Assembly: GCA_029959085.1 (NCBI GenBank) | Contig: JARWIR010000001.1 | Coordinates: forward strand, 23,303,730-23,367,729 | Length of the DNA: 64,000 nucleotides | From: Nemophila menziesii | Lineage: Eukaryota; Streptophyta; Magnoliopsida; Boraginales; Hydrophyllaceae | Direction: 5' to 3' | In this document: positions 33,651 to 44,985 of the stretch, piece by piece | How positions within the stretch are numbered: the first letter of the stretch is position 1 | Layout of the letters: the number at the start of each line of letters is the position of its first letter | Program-made: the position numbers and the translations under genes | The notes under the pieces: generated by a model | What the model was told of the DNA's origin: nothing | Databases searched by the model: none | The model's input: the letters and a program-made list of their open reading frames with translations, nothing else

Positions 33651-34640
33651 TTTGCTTACAACATGTCGTATTTTAACAAGTAAAGGGTCAACTTCAGTCA
33701 ATCCTTCTTTAACAATTTAATTCAAGATATGAGCGCAACATCTATTATGCAAGTAATCGTGGTAACGTATCCTAGTTTGGGCCTGAAATATTAACTTAGA
33801 ATGCATATAATCTACAACAACACTATTAATACTAGTATTATCAAATGTAAGGGTTACAATACGATTAATTCCCCAATATTTAACACTGGTTTGACTTTTT
33901 TCCTACCTTATCACCCTTTTGATTTTCTATGTAAGAACCCAACTATAATCAACAAAATGCCCTATTACACACATATAAGTAAGATTTAGTATCAAGGTCC
34001 ATGTATTAGGGGTTGATTTAACTCTTTTACCCTTTACGAGTGTTTTCATCAAGTTTTTTTGTTCGTAATAAATATTCATCACATCCCTAACCGTAGTCCA
34101 TCTAGAAGGCAATTTAAAAAGGGGTTGCATAGAAAATAAAAAGTTTTTGACCCATTACTTCTACAATCCTAAAAGCATGCTCATCTACAATTACCATTTC
34201 AGTTAGGGCCCTCCTAGCAGCCTCTAATGTAAACACATATGTTTGTAAACCACCACCCTCACCATTCAGATCGTCGGGTTTAAAGACAAGTTGGGATTAT
34301 CCGGGTTTCGGGGGTATTAGAGGGGTAAACGGGGTACCGTCCAGCCATGTGTCTATATATGTTATTTTTGTCTTGATTAGAAGAAGTAGTAGCATATTCT
34401 ATGCCACAATAGTTACATCTAACATATATGATTCCATTTTAAAATATTCTAAAGACATAGTCCCAATAGTTAGATTTAGTAGTCCCGGTTTTTTTCTTTT
34501 TTGAGGGTCTTTTTCCAGGGTCAAAAGCTATATCAATTACATCAATTACAGCTTGTGACTTTGAAAGGGCAGGACGAGGTGGTGTACCTTAAGTGATATT
34601 ATCAAGCGCAATGACAATTTCATTATTTTGTGCAATTGAT
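33650..34640 (-). pseudogene. hAT transposase N-terminal half, including BED finger
   Basis: In minus-strand order: a BED-type finger region (VRCNYCGIEYATTSSNQDKN, then IYRHMAGRYP, the last Cys ligand changed to Tyr). PLFKLPSRWTTVRDVMNIYY and STPNTWTLILNLTYMCVIGH-FVDY follow, where hAT proteins have DTWTSxxNxxYMxVTAHFID. Then come ILGINRIVTLTFDNTSINSV and HNRCCAHILN, a stop, and IVKEGLTEVDPLLVKIRHVV. All are standard landmarks of Ac/Tam3 (RICESLEEPER-type) transposases. Frameshifts and stops show it is dead. The protein is cut at KIRHVV, where the Athila-like frame begins. Confidence 0.8.
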
Positions 34641-35018
34641 AATATCTGCAATGAATAACAACCAAAGGGATTAGTACCATTTTTGAATCATGGATTACAT
34701 CTTACAACAAACTATAAAAAAAAATTGATTAACCAAGAATTACTTAATAACCATTTTCAAAATACTTAATAACCATTTGTGAATTACCTAATAACCATAT
34801 TCGAATCAATAAAGTGTAAATACCATTGAATGCATAGTAAACTATTTTGTTTACCTTTTGTGAATCATATAAAATCATTTTTCAAGTTATCCATCTGGAT
34901 AACCATTATCCATTAATTAATACTATTTTTGAATCGCCTAATAACCATTTGGGCAACACCAAGTTAATAACATGGAGAGTGAACTTATTCCTAATATTAA
35001 CTTTACATTTCAGGATCT

Positions 35019-35022
<4 letters not shown>
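34641..35022. other. AT-rich spacer
   Basis: Contains several loose repeats of TTAATAACCATTTNTGAAT (34740-34950). No gene. Confidence 0.5.

Positions 35023-35084
<62 letters not shown>
35023..35084. repeat. (CT)n microsatellite
   Basis: About 62 bases of uninterrupted CT. The open frame across it (Leu-Ser repeats) is not a gene. Confidence 0.97.
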
Positions 35085-35086
<2 letters not shown>

Positions 35087-35522
35087 CCGACCACCACCAC
35101 TGCTCAAACAACTCTCTCTCGCAACCGACCACCACCACCATATACCACCAGCAATCAAACAATTCCGGCAAGAATCTGCGTCTTCGTTTTATTAAAAATC
35201 AAACATGAAAAAATGATGAAATCCCAAATTTCTATAGTTCTTTTCAGTTTTGAGTTTCTGACACTCTTTGTTTGATGAATTTCCAGGTTTTAGAAGCATC
35301 ATCAATTATAGTGTGAATTCATTGATGTGTGTTAGGATTAAACTGCCCCATCATTCCACATTCCAGATACTACTAATGTGAGTTTAATATGTTCCTAATT
35401 TGTGTAAATATGTATATTATATTGCTTCGTGTGAGTTTATTAAGTTCCTAACTTGTGTAAATATGTATATTATATTACTTTTCATATGATATCTTGTGTT
35501 AAATTGTTGTGCGTTGTTTCAG

Positions 35523-35847
35523 TTCGATGGATTTTAGAAAGAAGCAATTCAAATGGTGAAACCAGAAAAGGGTACAACTACTGTAGCATTTATTTTCCAG
35601 GGGGTGTTATAGTAGCTACTGATTCCCGTGCTAGTATAGGAGGGTATATATGTAAGTTAATATATATATTATTTATGTAGTAGTTTTTAATTTGTTAAAT
35701 CAGTTTATGTGAAGAAAGTTTAAGTGAAATATTATTATATCATCTCAATTTGTGAAGAAAATTATCAAAATTAACCCCTACATGCTCAGTACTATGGGTG
35801 GAAGAGGTACTGATTGCCAATTCTGGCACAGAAAATTTGGAATTAAG
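35523..35847 (+). pseudogene. 20S proteasome subunit beta type-5 gene fragment
   Basis: After a good splice acceptor (GCGTTGTTTCAG) the sequence encodes FDGF, a stop at 35535 where Gln is expected, KEAIQMVKPEKGTTTVAFIF, then a one-base frameshift near 35600 and GGVIVATDSRASIGGYI. After about 80 AT-rich bases it resumes in frame with [20 protein letters not shown] and [12 protein letters not shown], followed by a GT donor-like GGTTTG. These are consecutive segments of plant PBE1/PBE2, including the mature N-terminal TTT with the catalytic Thr. Only about a third of the protein is present and it cannot be functional. Intron-like sequence suggests a DNA-level duplication or capture rather than a processed copy. 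Confidence 0.8.
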
Positions 35848-36580
35848 GTTTGTATTTGTAACTCTTATGTTTTTACCTGGTCTGAATTAAATTATTGTAC
35901 ATATGTTGCAATGCCAATTTCGCAAGCCAAAACATGTAAGATATCCCAAGTATTATGTATGATACGATTAGGAAGATTATTAGTGTATGCACTTCTCCGA
36001 TTACTTTGGCTGTGTTTTTGGTGTTAAAAAAATAGGGGTGAAAGTATAGTTTTTGATAGATTGTAGGGACCTATAGTGCAATTAACTGAAAATAAAATAC
36101 AAATGAACCTCCTTGGCTACCAACAAAAAATCCTGCCTCTCCAGGTTTTCAAAAGATTAAATTTGAATTAATTGCACTACAGTGAATTGATGGTGGAAAA
36201 AAGATACAAGGACCTAGAGTGCAATTAAATAAGAAATTCCTGACTATATGGATAGCTCACATAAGTATTGTCTTCTTGTCATGCCTTTTAGCTTTACAAG
36301 TAGGGGAATATAGTGCAATATTTGTCATGCCTCTCTCTTCGTATGTAATTGTAGCATTTCACTATCTTCTAGCAGTAGTTGTGGAACATCTTGTTCTTAA
36401 TATTATTGTTTTTTTTACAAGCCTGATTATTTGCTAGTTTTTTTATTGCAGCATGGAATATTATATGTAAAATAAGGATAGAATATTATATGCAATTGGT
36501 TAAATTCAATCTCCATTACCTTATTTACTAAAGATGTTTGTTATATATTACATTATTGGAAGAAAATTATTTTATTTCAG

Positions 36581-36737
36581 TCTATAGATTCACATATGGC
36601 TTAAGGAAATACTATGGGATAAGAAGTATGACATGGAATCTTCTGAAGAGAAGTGGAAGTTGGTAGGCTCGAACTTTGGCAAAAGGGATCAAATTGATAG
36701 TCGGCAAAAGAATGAGTTAGAGGCGTTTTTTTGTTGA
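36581..36737 (+). pseudogene. Exon-like block of unknown origin
   Basis: A clean acceptor (TTATTTCAG) is followed by an open stretch of about 50 codons ending in a stop. It reads IHIWLKEILWDKKYDM, then SSEEKWKLVGSNFGKRDQID and SRQKNELEAFFC. Composition and charge pattern look like a real C-terminal exon rather than random AT-rich DNA. I do not recognise the protein. It may be the last exon of a captured host gene, as it lies near the proteasome fragment. Confidence 0.35.
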
Positions 36738-36782
36738 GAAACTTGTTTTTGTTGTCTCTATATTCTAAAGTTGAATAAAATT

Positions 36783-36910
36783 GAGATAGATAGTTGGCCT
36801 AGTGGTTAGGCTACTCCGCAGAGACCGAGAGGTCCTGGGATCGAATCTCATTGGAGTCGAAATGACTCCGAGCCCAAAGTGGCTCTCTCATGTACTCAAA
36901 AAAAAAAAAA
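36783..36910 (+). mobile_element. tRNA-derived SINE with target-site duplication
   Basis: TAGTTGGCCTAGTGGTTAGG holds an A box and CTGGGATCGAATCTC a B box. A non-tRNA body (GAGTCGAAATGACTCCGAG) and a poly(A) tail follow. The flanks are direct repeats (AAAGTTGAATAAAATT at 36767-36782, GTTGAATAAAATT at 36911-36923), the sign of L1-type retrotransposition. A second copy lies at 43.5 kb. Confidence 0.9.
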
Positions 36911-37099
36911 GTTGAATAAAATTATAAATCACGTGTTTCTATTTTTTTTTACTAGATATGTATTTCTATTTGTAATAGGAATATTTTAAGGTGGTAAATA
37001 TTTGGTCTTGGTTGATAACATTGCTATCCTTTTACCTTGTAAATCTTTCATAAGTATTATTGAAAAACTTTTATTGAGCTAAAAAATCATTTAAATCTA

Positions 37100-37580
37100 A
37101 ATCATAAAAGGAAAAAATAACTAATATGATGGGATCTATGATTTTTCGTGTTCTATGATTACATTAAACTAATTTTTGTGTGTTCCAGGGAAAACTAAAA
37201 ACTAAGTTTTGTGTTACAAGGATACAAAAATGACATGATCAATCACTAAATAAGAGAAAAATGACTAGTATGATAGGGTATGTCATTTTGTGTCTTACAA
37301 AACTACACAAAATTAACTTTTGTGTAATACTAAAATCCTAAAAACCCTAAACCCAAGCCAAAAACCCTAAAAAATACTAAAACTTAAATCCTACAAGGAG
37401 AAAAATGACTACTATGATGGGATCTATGATTTTGTGTGTTAGAGGATTACACAAATTTGAGTTTTGTGTGTTCTAGGAAAACACAACCTAAGTTTTGTGT
37501 GTTCCAGGAAAACACAAACTAAGTTTTGTGTGTTCAAAACTAAGTTTTGTGTGTATCAGGAATACACAAAACTGGAACAC
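37100..37580. repeat. Tandem repeats of about 146 bp with TTTTGTGTGTTCC palindromes, left part
   Basis: Units begin near 37105, 37250 and 37397 with AAAAATGACTANTATGATGGG and continue with ATTTTGTGTGTT...ACACAAA. Short subrepeats TTTTGTGTGTTCCAGGAAAA, each followed by CACAAA and able to fold on itself, multiply towards 37570. The array is cut by the solo LTR and resumes at 39120. Confidence 0.75.
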
Positions 37581-39119
37581 TGGTGTCGGCTAGGGTGTGA
37601 TAAAAATAAGATACAATTAAGCCAAGAAACTACGCACTCTCACCCTAGACAGGCACAGTACTGCAAGTATTACAGGACGTATGCAAGTTTTAATGATAAG
37701 TTAAGTTCGTTCTCAGGGACTTAAGTGTGCTAATCGCGTGAGTAAGAATAACGAGTAAAAGTAAATAATTAGAAGACAAACAAATTAAAGAGAGAATTTC
37801 GAATTTAACTAATTAAAACTAGGAAAATAAAGACAATAAAATAAAAGATAAGAAATATGAGATGAGAAGTATAGCTCAGGTTTTGCTAGTATGCACTAAT
37901 CCTTCTAATTCTATCTATAAATCTAGTTAATAAGGGAGAGTATTAGCTCTTGGTATACTTAGTCAGGATTCTAAATTCTCATACCTTAGACCTTGAGAGC
38001 GACTAAGGGGGCTACGGCACAACCAAGACGTGATTTCAAATAGGGTTATCAAATGCTACTAAGGCCCTAAGCAAATACTGCAATCATTGGTGATATGGTG
38101 GTTAAAACAAACCCTAATGACTATCTAGTTAGAATCATGTTTTGTCAGAACTAATATCGACACTAGACATTATGTGGTGGTTCAATAGTTAAACACCCTG
38201 TCAAGGAGACCATCTAACTACTATTAAAACAATCCTAAAGTGATCAGTTCTAGGAAAGACATTAAATCAAAACACATAAACAAATATGAGATAAGTAGCT
38301 AATATCAAATTAAAACATATAATTCCCAAAGAAACTTAGATAGAAGAATTAGAATTCATAGTTTATACATTATGCAAAACCCAAGCTATGGGGAGTTTAG
38401 TTCATACCTGAAGGGAATAAACTAGAAGAAATTACAAAGTATATCATCTTTCTTTCTACAATAAACTGGAAGAATAAAACCTTAAGAACTAATTACTATG
38501 AGGCAAGAATTAATAGGGTTGTTTTACAAGTGATATAAGGGTGTATTTATAGGTGTTTAGAAGACCTAATTCGTTTTCTTGAGGAAGAGGTAAGGTATTG
38601 GACTTCTAGCCCAAGTCAAATTCGTATGTAAATAAAGATAAACACTGCTGGACCGTTTTGAGCATATCTTCTTCGTTATTGGTCGGTTTGAGCTCCATAA
38701 GATACCAAAAGAATCGTAACAGAATTATCTTTGTCCCTATGAAAGGAAATTACCAAAATCGGCTTATTTCTTGGGTAAAATAGCACTTCTTTAGGCGTGT
38801 ACTGCAGAATCCTAGATTAGGCAGCTTTTCCTTTTCCATCTTTTTAGCTTTTGTTTCCTTATCTCCAATTACCATGCAAATCTCTTTCCATAAGTTGTAA
38901 TCTTTGACTTGGACTCTAATTAAGCTCCATAATTATCTTTAAAGCTACACACTAAATAAACAATTAAACCCAATATGCTCTAAAAATATTATTTTACTAA
39001 ATCAAGACTCAAAATAGGAAAGTGCACTATTTCTCAAGAAAATCGACATTTATGACTTCTAAATCACTAAAAATGATGTCTCATCCTAATATAAATCTAT
39101 CACAAATGAGGAGACATCA
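37581..39119 (-). mobile_element. Solo Athila-like LTR with 5-bp TSD
   Basis: It runs from TGGTGTCGGCTAGGG to GAGGAGACATCA (1539 bp) and is flanked on both sides by AACAC (37576-37580 and 39120-39124). No internal retroelement sequence is present. It is closely similar to the LTR at 29767-31313. The orientation follows from that copy. Unequal recombination between two LTRs would leave this structure. Confidence 0.92.
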
Positions 39120-39345
39120 AACACATAAATTGATGTTTGGGTGTTCCAGTAAAACATAAAACTAAGTTTTAGGTGTTCCAGTAAACACAAATCTGAGATT
39201 TGTGTGTTCCAGGAATACACAAAACTAGAACAGACATATAACATACAAAATCACGGAGAAAGAGAAAAATGAATAGTATGATGGGGTCTATCATTTTGTG
39301 TGTTCAAGTGTTACACAAATTTGACTTTTGTGTATTTCTAAAACC
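39120..39345. repeat. TTTTGTGTGTTCC repeats, right part
   Basis: Continuation of the array left of the solo LTR: several GTGTTCCAGTAAAACA and TTGTGTGTTCCAGGAATACA copies, and one more unit start near 39262 (AAAAATGAATAGTATGATGGG). Confidence 0.75.
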
Positions 39346-39965
39346 CTAAAAAATCTAATTCTTAACGCTAACCCTAAAGACAGTAAAGAAAAAAAAAATT
39401 AGAATGAACTAAAATGATTTTTATGATTTTTATGAGAGTATAGAACCGGAAAACCCTAATCCCTAAATCCTAAAACCCTAATCCTTAAACCCTAACCCCT
39501 TAAACCCTAACCTTAAAAACCCCAAACCCTAAAATGCCTAAAACATAAACCCTAAACATGAAAACACGAACCCTACAAACACTAAACTCTAAAAACATAA
39601 ACCCTAAAAACACTAAAACCTAAATCCTAAACCCTAAACTCTAAAAACCCTAAAATTGTTAAACCCTAAAAAACCCTAATAATCCATAAACCCTAATAAA
39701 CCCTAAACCATAAAAACCCTAAACCCCAGTAAAACCTAATAAACCCTATACCCAATAAACCCTAAACCATAAAAACCCTAAAACCCAATAAACCCTAAAA
39801 CCCCTAATTAACCCTAAACCCTAATAAACCCAAACCCTAGATCCTAATAAACCCTAAACCCTAAACCCTAATAAACCTTAGATCCTAATAAACCCCAAAC
39901 CCTAAATTTAAACCCTAATAAACCCTAAATTCTATACCTAAACCCTAAAAACCATAAACCATAAG
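39346..39965. repeat. Interstitial telomere-like repeats
   Basis: Dense, degenerate CCCTAAA (the plant telomere unit) with frequent ACCCTAATAAACCCTAA variants. The density is highest at 39440-39960. The copies are imperfect and embedded in other repeats, so this is an internal array and not a chromosome end. Confidence 0.9.
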
Positions 39966-40770
39966 CCAAACCCTTGATATGCAAGACAAAGACGAGTGTG
40001 TAGATGGATTGTATGCTGCAAGTCATAATGCTCATTTTTGTACTGCGGGAACACATTAACGGTGGCATAAGAAGTAGGGTATCAAGAATGACAAGGTGGA
40101 TGGAATTTTGTGATGCAGGAACACACAATAAGCAAGTATATGTGTTGATGCAACATATAAATACGAGCATGGTGTGTTTATGTCGCACACAGATAAATTG
40201 GTACATGAGGAATAACTAACATGAGTGTGTAGTTGAACACAAAGTTAAGGCAGAAGAAATAGGTTGTCAATTAGGACACTGTAGATAGATTCTGTGATGC
40301 AATAGCACAAAAAAATTATTTTTGTGTAAAGTTGTAACACAAAATATTGCAAAACGTAACAAAATCTAAATGTTGCAGAAAATAAAGATCCATTACATGA
40401 AAAAAAATAGTTTAGAAAAATGTAACAAATAGTATACCATCAAATATTAACAAAAGAGGCATAAAAGAATAAATGTGGTCAAGTAAAGGAGCATCAAATG
40501 TCAACATTGCAGAAACACTAAAAGAATAACATCTTCTGTATTTGTCGGCGTGAAAAAAAACCTCGACGTATTAATAATGAATCGAAGGATGTGTGTATTT
40601 GATAAAACTTTAATCGCATGAGCACAAGGGGAATCCCTTAGTTTGCTAGTGATCGCAAGAGTATGCTCCGAGTGTGAGGATAAGTTAACCATGACCGGGG
40701 AAGACATCTATACCATAGAGAAAATGTAAGGAAAGTTAGAAGGCATGATAACGTTATAAATATTCAATTA
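39966..40770. other. Gene-free DNA with scattered GGAACACACAA words
   Basis: Words such as GCAGGAACACACAA and GTGTTACAACAC continue the theme of the flanking repeats at lower density. No supported gene. Confidence 0.5.
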
Positions 40771-40829
40771 TTGTGTTGCAAAAACACACAAAATCCCTAA
40801 TTTATGTGTTCATGAAACACGCAAAAACA

Positions 40830-41125
40830 CAAACTAAAATGGCAAACATACAAATATGCAAGAACTGGATAAACAACACTGATATAATTGCACCAAAGGT
40901 CCCTATGATATATAAGAAATTACTATATCATGAAATAATTCAATATTTGCAACTTTTTATAGAATCTTCATATTAAAAATGAATAGAATTAAATGAAAAT
41001 GGAAAACATACATATATGTAAGAATTGAATAAACAAAATAAAGATAATTGTACCAAAGGTCCCTATGATATAGGGAAACAGCTAAATCATGAAATAACTG
41101 CAATATTTACAACTTTTTATAAAAT
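40830..41125. repeat. Direct duplication, about 165-bp unit
   Basis: The stretch ATGGCAAACATACAAATATG, then GATATAATTGCACCAAAGGT and CCCTATGATATA, ending GCAACTTTTTATA, recurs immediately afterwards in slightly diverged form (ATGGAAAACATACATATATG onward). Two tandem units. Confidence 0.8.
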
Positions 41126-43500
41126 TTTAATCTATATGAGATAACTAGAACATAGCAAAAAATGCTATTTGTGATAATCAATCAGTTTGTAATCGGATAG
41201 AAGACAAACCACGTAAAAAACAAAAAAAACCTAAATCAAATCAAATTGCTCTGATACTTTATGAATTTATAAAACAAAATGGAGCATGAGAATCAAAAGC
41301 AAAAAATTAAAAAAAAAACAATATTATAAAAGAAAAAACACAAAAAATCAATAGACAAAAAAGGAAAATGATTAACAGTAAACAAAAAACAAAAAAGACA
41401 AGCGAAATTAAAAAAATAGCAGAAATTGAGTGAATAAGATGGAGAACAAGTTGTACCTGGATAGAACAATTCAACACAAATTAAGGAAGGTTGCAATAAT
41501 GTTAATGATTGCAACACATGAGAAAAAAAAAATGAACAACTGATCACTAAAAAAATCACAAGAATCGAATAAATTATCAACAATTCAGATAACAAAAAAG
41601 AAAAATTGATTAGGTTAAAGATTCTGACTCGTGCGTATAGTATAGATGAATTAGTGAGTATCAATGAGCAAATTAAACAACAATAGAGTAGATACGCAAC
41701 TTCAATTAAGAATTCACCACCGAAGAAGAAGAAAGTTGTGTGTATTCTATGTGTGTGTGCTTTTTTGTGTATGTTTTAGGTGTGTACGTGGAGAGAGTTA
41801 TAACTTTAACACTTGCATATTGGAGGAAAGCAAAAAAAGGAAATAATGTAAGATTTAAAAAGAATGATATTTATAAGGGGCAATAGTGAAAGATAAATAT
41901 GACAAAGTTCTTAATTAAGAATTAATCTTTTAAATTATGATTAAGTTGGAAGCAATTTGCTCCTCTTTTTTTTGGGGGAGGAAAGGGGGGGGGGGGGGGG
42001 GGGGGGGGGAATGAATATTATGGAATTATAATTAATGATGAATCATCCCATAACCACTTTTGAGAACTTAATACTTTTTTTCAGATGATTTGATACCTTT
42101 ATTAGTTTTTTTTATTAATTTATTAAATAAAAATCTTAAAAAAACACAAAACCCTACAGTAATTTAAACTACTTTTTAATTAAAAGAATACATAAATCAC
42201 CATTTTAACCTTAAAAATTAACCAAAAAAAGTTTTAAAACTTGTCTTATTAACATATCCATACATATTGAACAAAAAAACTCTTTAAAATTTTTTAAATA
42301 TTACCTTTCAAAATTTATTTATTCTCGAAAGTAACTTATAAATGACATGCAGACAGAGGTAAAACTAGATCTGAACAAACAAACATAAGTTTATACTAAT
42401 TTAAAACTAAAACAAAGTAAAAAGGTCAATAAACTAGTTAAAATCTTAGAAAATGGTGATACTACATCATTTTTGAATATCTTTCACCATATATAGCCTT
42501 AGAATAGTATAAATCAGAACAAACCCACTGTATATCACATCGCAAACGACTTTTACAAGCCAAAATTGGACTTAATTGGACATAAACCCTTCATTTGAGC
42601 CTCGTATTAAATTTTTATTTTGGGTTCAACCACTAAAAATGAAAGCATTAATGGAAAGCCACGATTTTAAACAAATAGGATGTATTAGAGAGGTATAAAG
42701 GCAACAAATCATGATGATAATCTATCACTGAGTTGATGAAGAGAAGTAATGGTAAGGTGTATTAGAGAAAGTTAGGTTCTTAAGGTCTCAAAGAAAGATA
42801 AAGCAGATGAAGCGTAGTTAATAAATTACGAATGAAAAAGAGAAGAAAAGAAAGGATTTAGTGAATAAGATAGGAACGAATGAGATCACCTTTGGACCAA
42901 TTTCATGTTATATATAACTTTTTGTTTTACTTTTTTATGAATAGTATACAGGTTGAACGGGTCCAAATAACGTGTAAAGTCCTGAAAGTCTAATTCGAGA
43001 AAAAGTAATTAACCAGGACAAATGAAAATGTTATGGTATAGTATAATTAATTAGGCTGAGATAAAGAAAAAGTATCATATTTTAAGCCAGTTTTTTCACT
43101 ATACTGACCAGTGCTATCCTTGCCCAATTTTTGCTCAACCGACATGTAACTTTCATGGTTAGTTGACGAATTTATCGTTAATGGCACATGCAAATAGAAA
43201 GCTCAACTCTAGAAATCAGATCGTATATGCATATTGGTAGCTCGACGTCTTAATTAAATATGCTGACCAAAATTAGAACATTATATAAAAAAGTCAGTGA
43301 TGGCATCTATTTTTATTACAGAAAAAAAAGAGTATTCGCCAGTAAAATAATTCTGTCTGGTATATATATTGTCTATAAGAAAAGTAGTGTAATGATATAT
43401 ACCATACAAAACTATATCGCTCATAATGTGAATTGATTGGTAATAAATCGTTAATCAGATCAAAAAAATAACTATTTATAATCAACCAACTCACACTACG
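41126..43500. other. AT-rich intergenic DNA with a poly(G) tract
   Basis: No coding potential I can support. The only distinct object is a run of 24 G at 41986-42009. The frame at 41293-41664 is an artefact of AT-rich sequence. Confidence 0.55.
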
Positions 43501-43505
43501 TCATG

Positions 43506-43620
43506 AGATCGATAGTTGGCCTAGTGGTTAGGCTACTCCGCAGAGACCAAGAGGTCCTGGGATCAAATCTCATTGGAGTCGAAATGACTTCGCGTCCAAA
43601 GTGGCTCTCTTATGCTCGGT
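43506..43620 (+). mobile_element. tRNA-derived SINE, second copy
   Basis: GATAGTTGGCCTAGTGGTTA through GTGGCTCTCTTATG matches the SINE at 36783 with a handful of substitutions (for instance GGGATCAAATCTC in the B box). It lacks a poly(A) tail, and I see no convincing target duplication, so it may be 3'-truncated. It lies just upstream of the copia 3' LTR. Confidence 0.8.
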
Positions 43621-43665
43621 ATTAAGTTAATTCATAATACATCTTTACAAAGAAAAAACTCTATT

Positions 43666-43841
43666 TGTTATGAATGTGAGAGAAAGAAAGAGAAGCGTTC
43701 TGTTTATTATCAGATAAGGTACAGATTACATAGTGGGAGCTCCTATTTATAGGTAATAGGTAACCCTAAGACCTAGTGCTCATGGGCTTGACTACTGGCC
43801 CATGGGATGGAATGAATATCCATTTAAATGGGGTTATAACA
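43666..43841 (-). repeat. Copia 3' LTR
   Basis: 176 bp, TG...CA. Directly beside it the minus strand reads AAGGGGGAG, the polypurine tract that primes plus-strand synthesis, which fixes this as the 3' LTR of a minus-strand element. Confidence 0.95.
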
Positions 43842-44059
43842 CTCCCCCTTGGATATTCAGTCCCGAAGAATATGCCTCGTTAAAACCTTCCTAGAAAAAC
43901 CTAGTAGGAAAAAAACTAGTGAAGGAAAAAAAGTACATTTCTTTATACGCTAACTAAAACTACCTCATTAAAAACCTTTATCAGGAAAACCTATTAGGAC
44001 AAAACCGTGATGAAGGAAAAGAGTGTAACGCGTATTTGTCTCCCCCTCTTGTCAGCATC

Positions 44060-44985
44060 TTAGGAGAGGTCTTAAAGTCGACGCATACCAATCATGTGTT
44101 TCAATTTCTTCAATGTTGATGTAGGTAGTGACTTTGTGAATAAATCAGCCAAATTGTCACTTGAACGAACTTGATGAACATCTATTTCGCATTTCTTTTG
44201 GAGTTCATGCGTAAAGAAGAACTTTGGGGAAATGTGCTTGATTCGGTCACCTTTGATGAAGCCTCCTTTGAATTGGGCGATACAAACAGCATTATCTTCT
44301 TATAATATTGTAGGACTTTGTTTGTTTGTAGAAAGACTGCATTCTCCTTGAATATGTTGAATCAGTGATCTTAACCAAACACATTCTCGGCTTGCCTCAT
44401 GAAGTGCAAGTATCTCAGCATGATTTGAAGATGTAGCGGCAATGGTTTATTTTGTAGAACGCCATGAGATAGCAGTGCCCCCAAAAGTGAATACATATCC
44501 GGTTTGAGATCTTCCTTTATGCGGTTCAGATAAATATCCAGCATCTGCATAACCAATCAATTCGGATTTATGATGTTTTGAATATAGCAATCCCATATCG
44601 TGAGTTCCACGAATTTAACAAAGTATATGTTTAATGCCATTCCAGTGTCTTATTGTTGGTGCTGAACTGTATCTTGATAACAAATTTACACTAAAGGAAA
44701 TGTCTAGGCGAGTGTTATTAGAAAGATACATTAATGCACCAATTGCACTAAGATATGGTTTTTCCAGGCCAAGAATTTCTTCGTTATCTTCACGTTTACG
44801 AAAAATGTCCTTTTGTGGATCGAGTGAACGTACAACCATTGGTGAACTCAATGGATGAGATTTATCCATATTGAATCGCTTAAGAATTTTTTCGACATTG
44901 GTGAACAAAAATTCCATCTGAAAAATGTTCAATTTGTAAGCCAAGGCAAAATTTTGTTTTGTCAAGATCTTTCATCTCAAATTCC
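44060..44985 (-). pseudogene. Copia RNase H region
   Basis: Minus-strand pieces include YLSNNTRLDISFSVNLLSRY (end of the RT region), then LIGYADAGYLSEPHKGRSQT-GYVFTFGG, TIAATSSNHAEILALHEASR with ECVWLRSLIQ, and near the end HQVRSSDNLADLFTKSLP. These are the diagnostic words of the copia RNase H. The last codons (GMRRL, stop, DLS, stop at 44060) fit the usual end of the polyprotein. Several stops and at least two frameshifts make it non-functional. Confidence 0.85.

Noticed and set aside
33651..33701. N-terminus of the Athila-like second-domain protein
   Set aside because: These residues match hAT transposases (VKEGLTEVDPLLVKIR), so they belong to the interrupted hAT gene.
34972..35208. Ser/Leu-rich protein
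   Set aside because: The frame is the CT microsatellite translated.
36787..36860. tRNA gene
   Set aside because: A and B boxes are present but the cloverleaf is not complete; the poly(A) tail, target duplication and second copy show a SINE.
39346..39965. True telomere
   Set aside because: CCCTAAA units are degenerate and are followed by 24 kb of other sequence, so they are interstitial.
41293..41664. 123-residue Phe-rich frame
   Set aside because: AT-rich DNA read on the A-rich strand gives Phe/Leu runs; no homologous pattern is visible.
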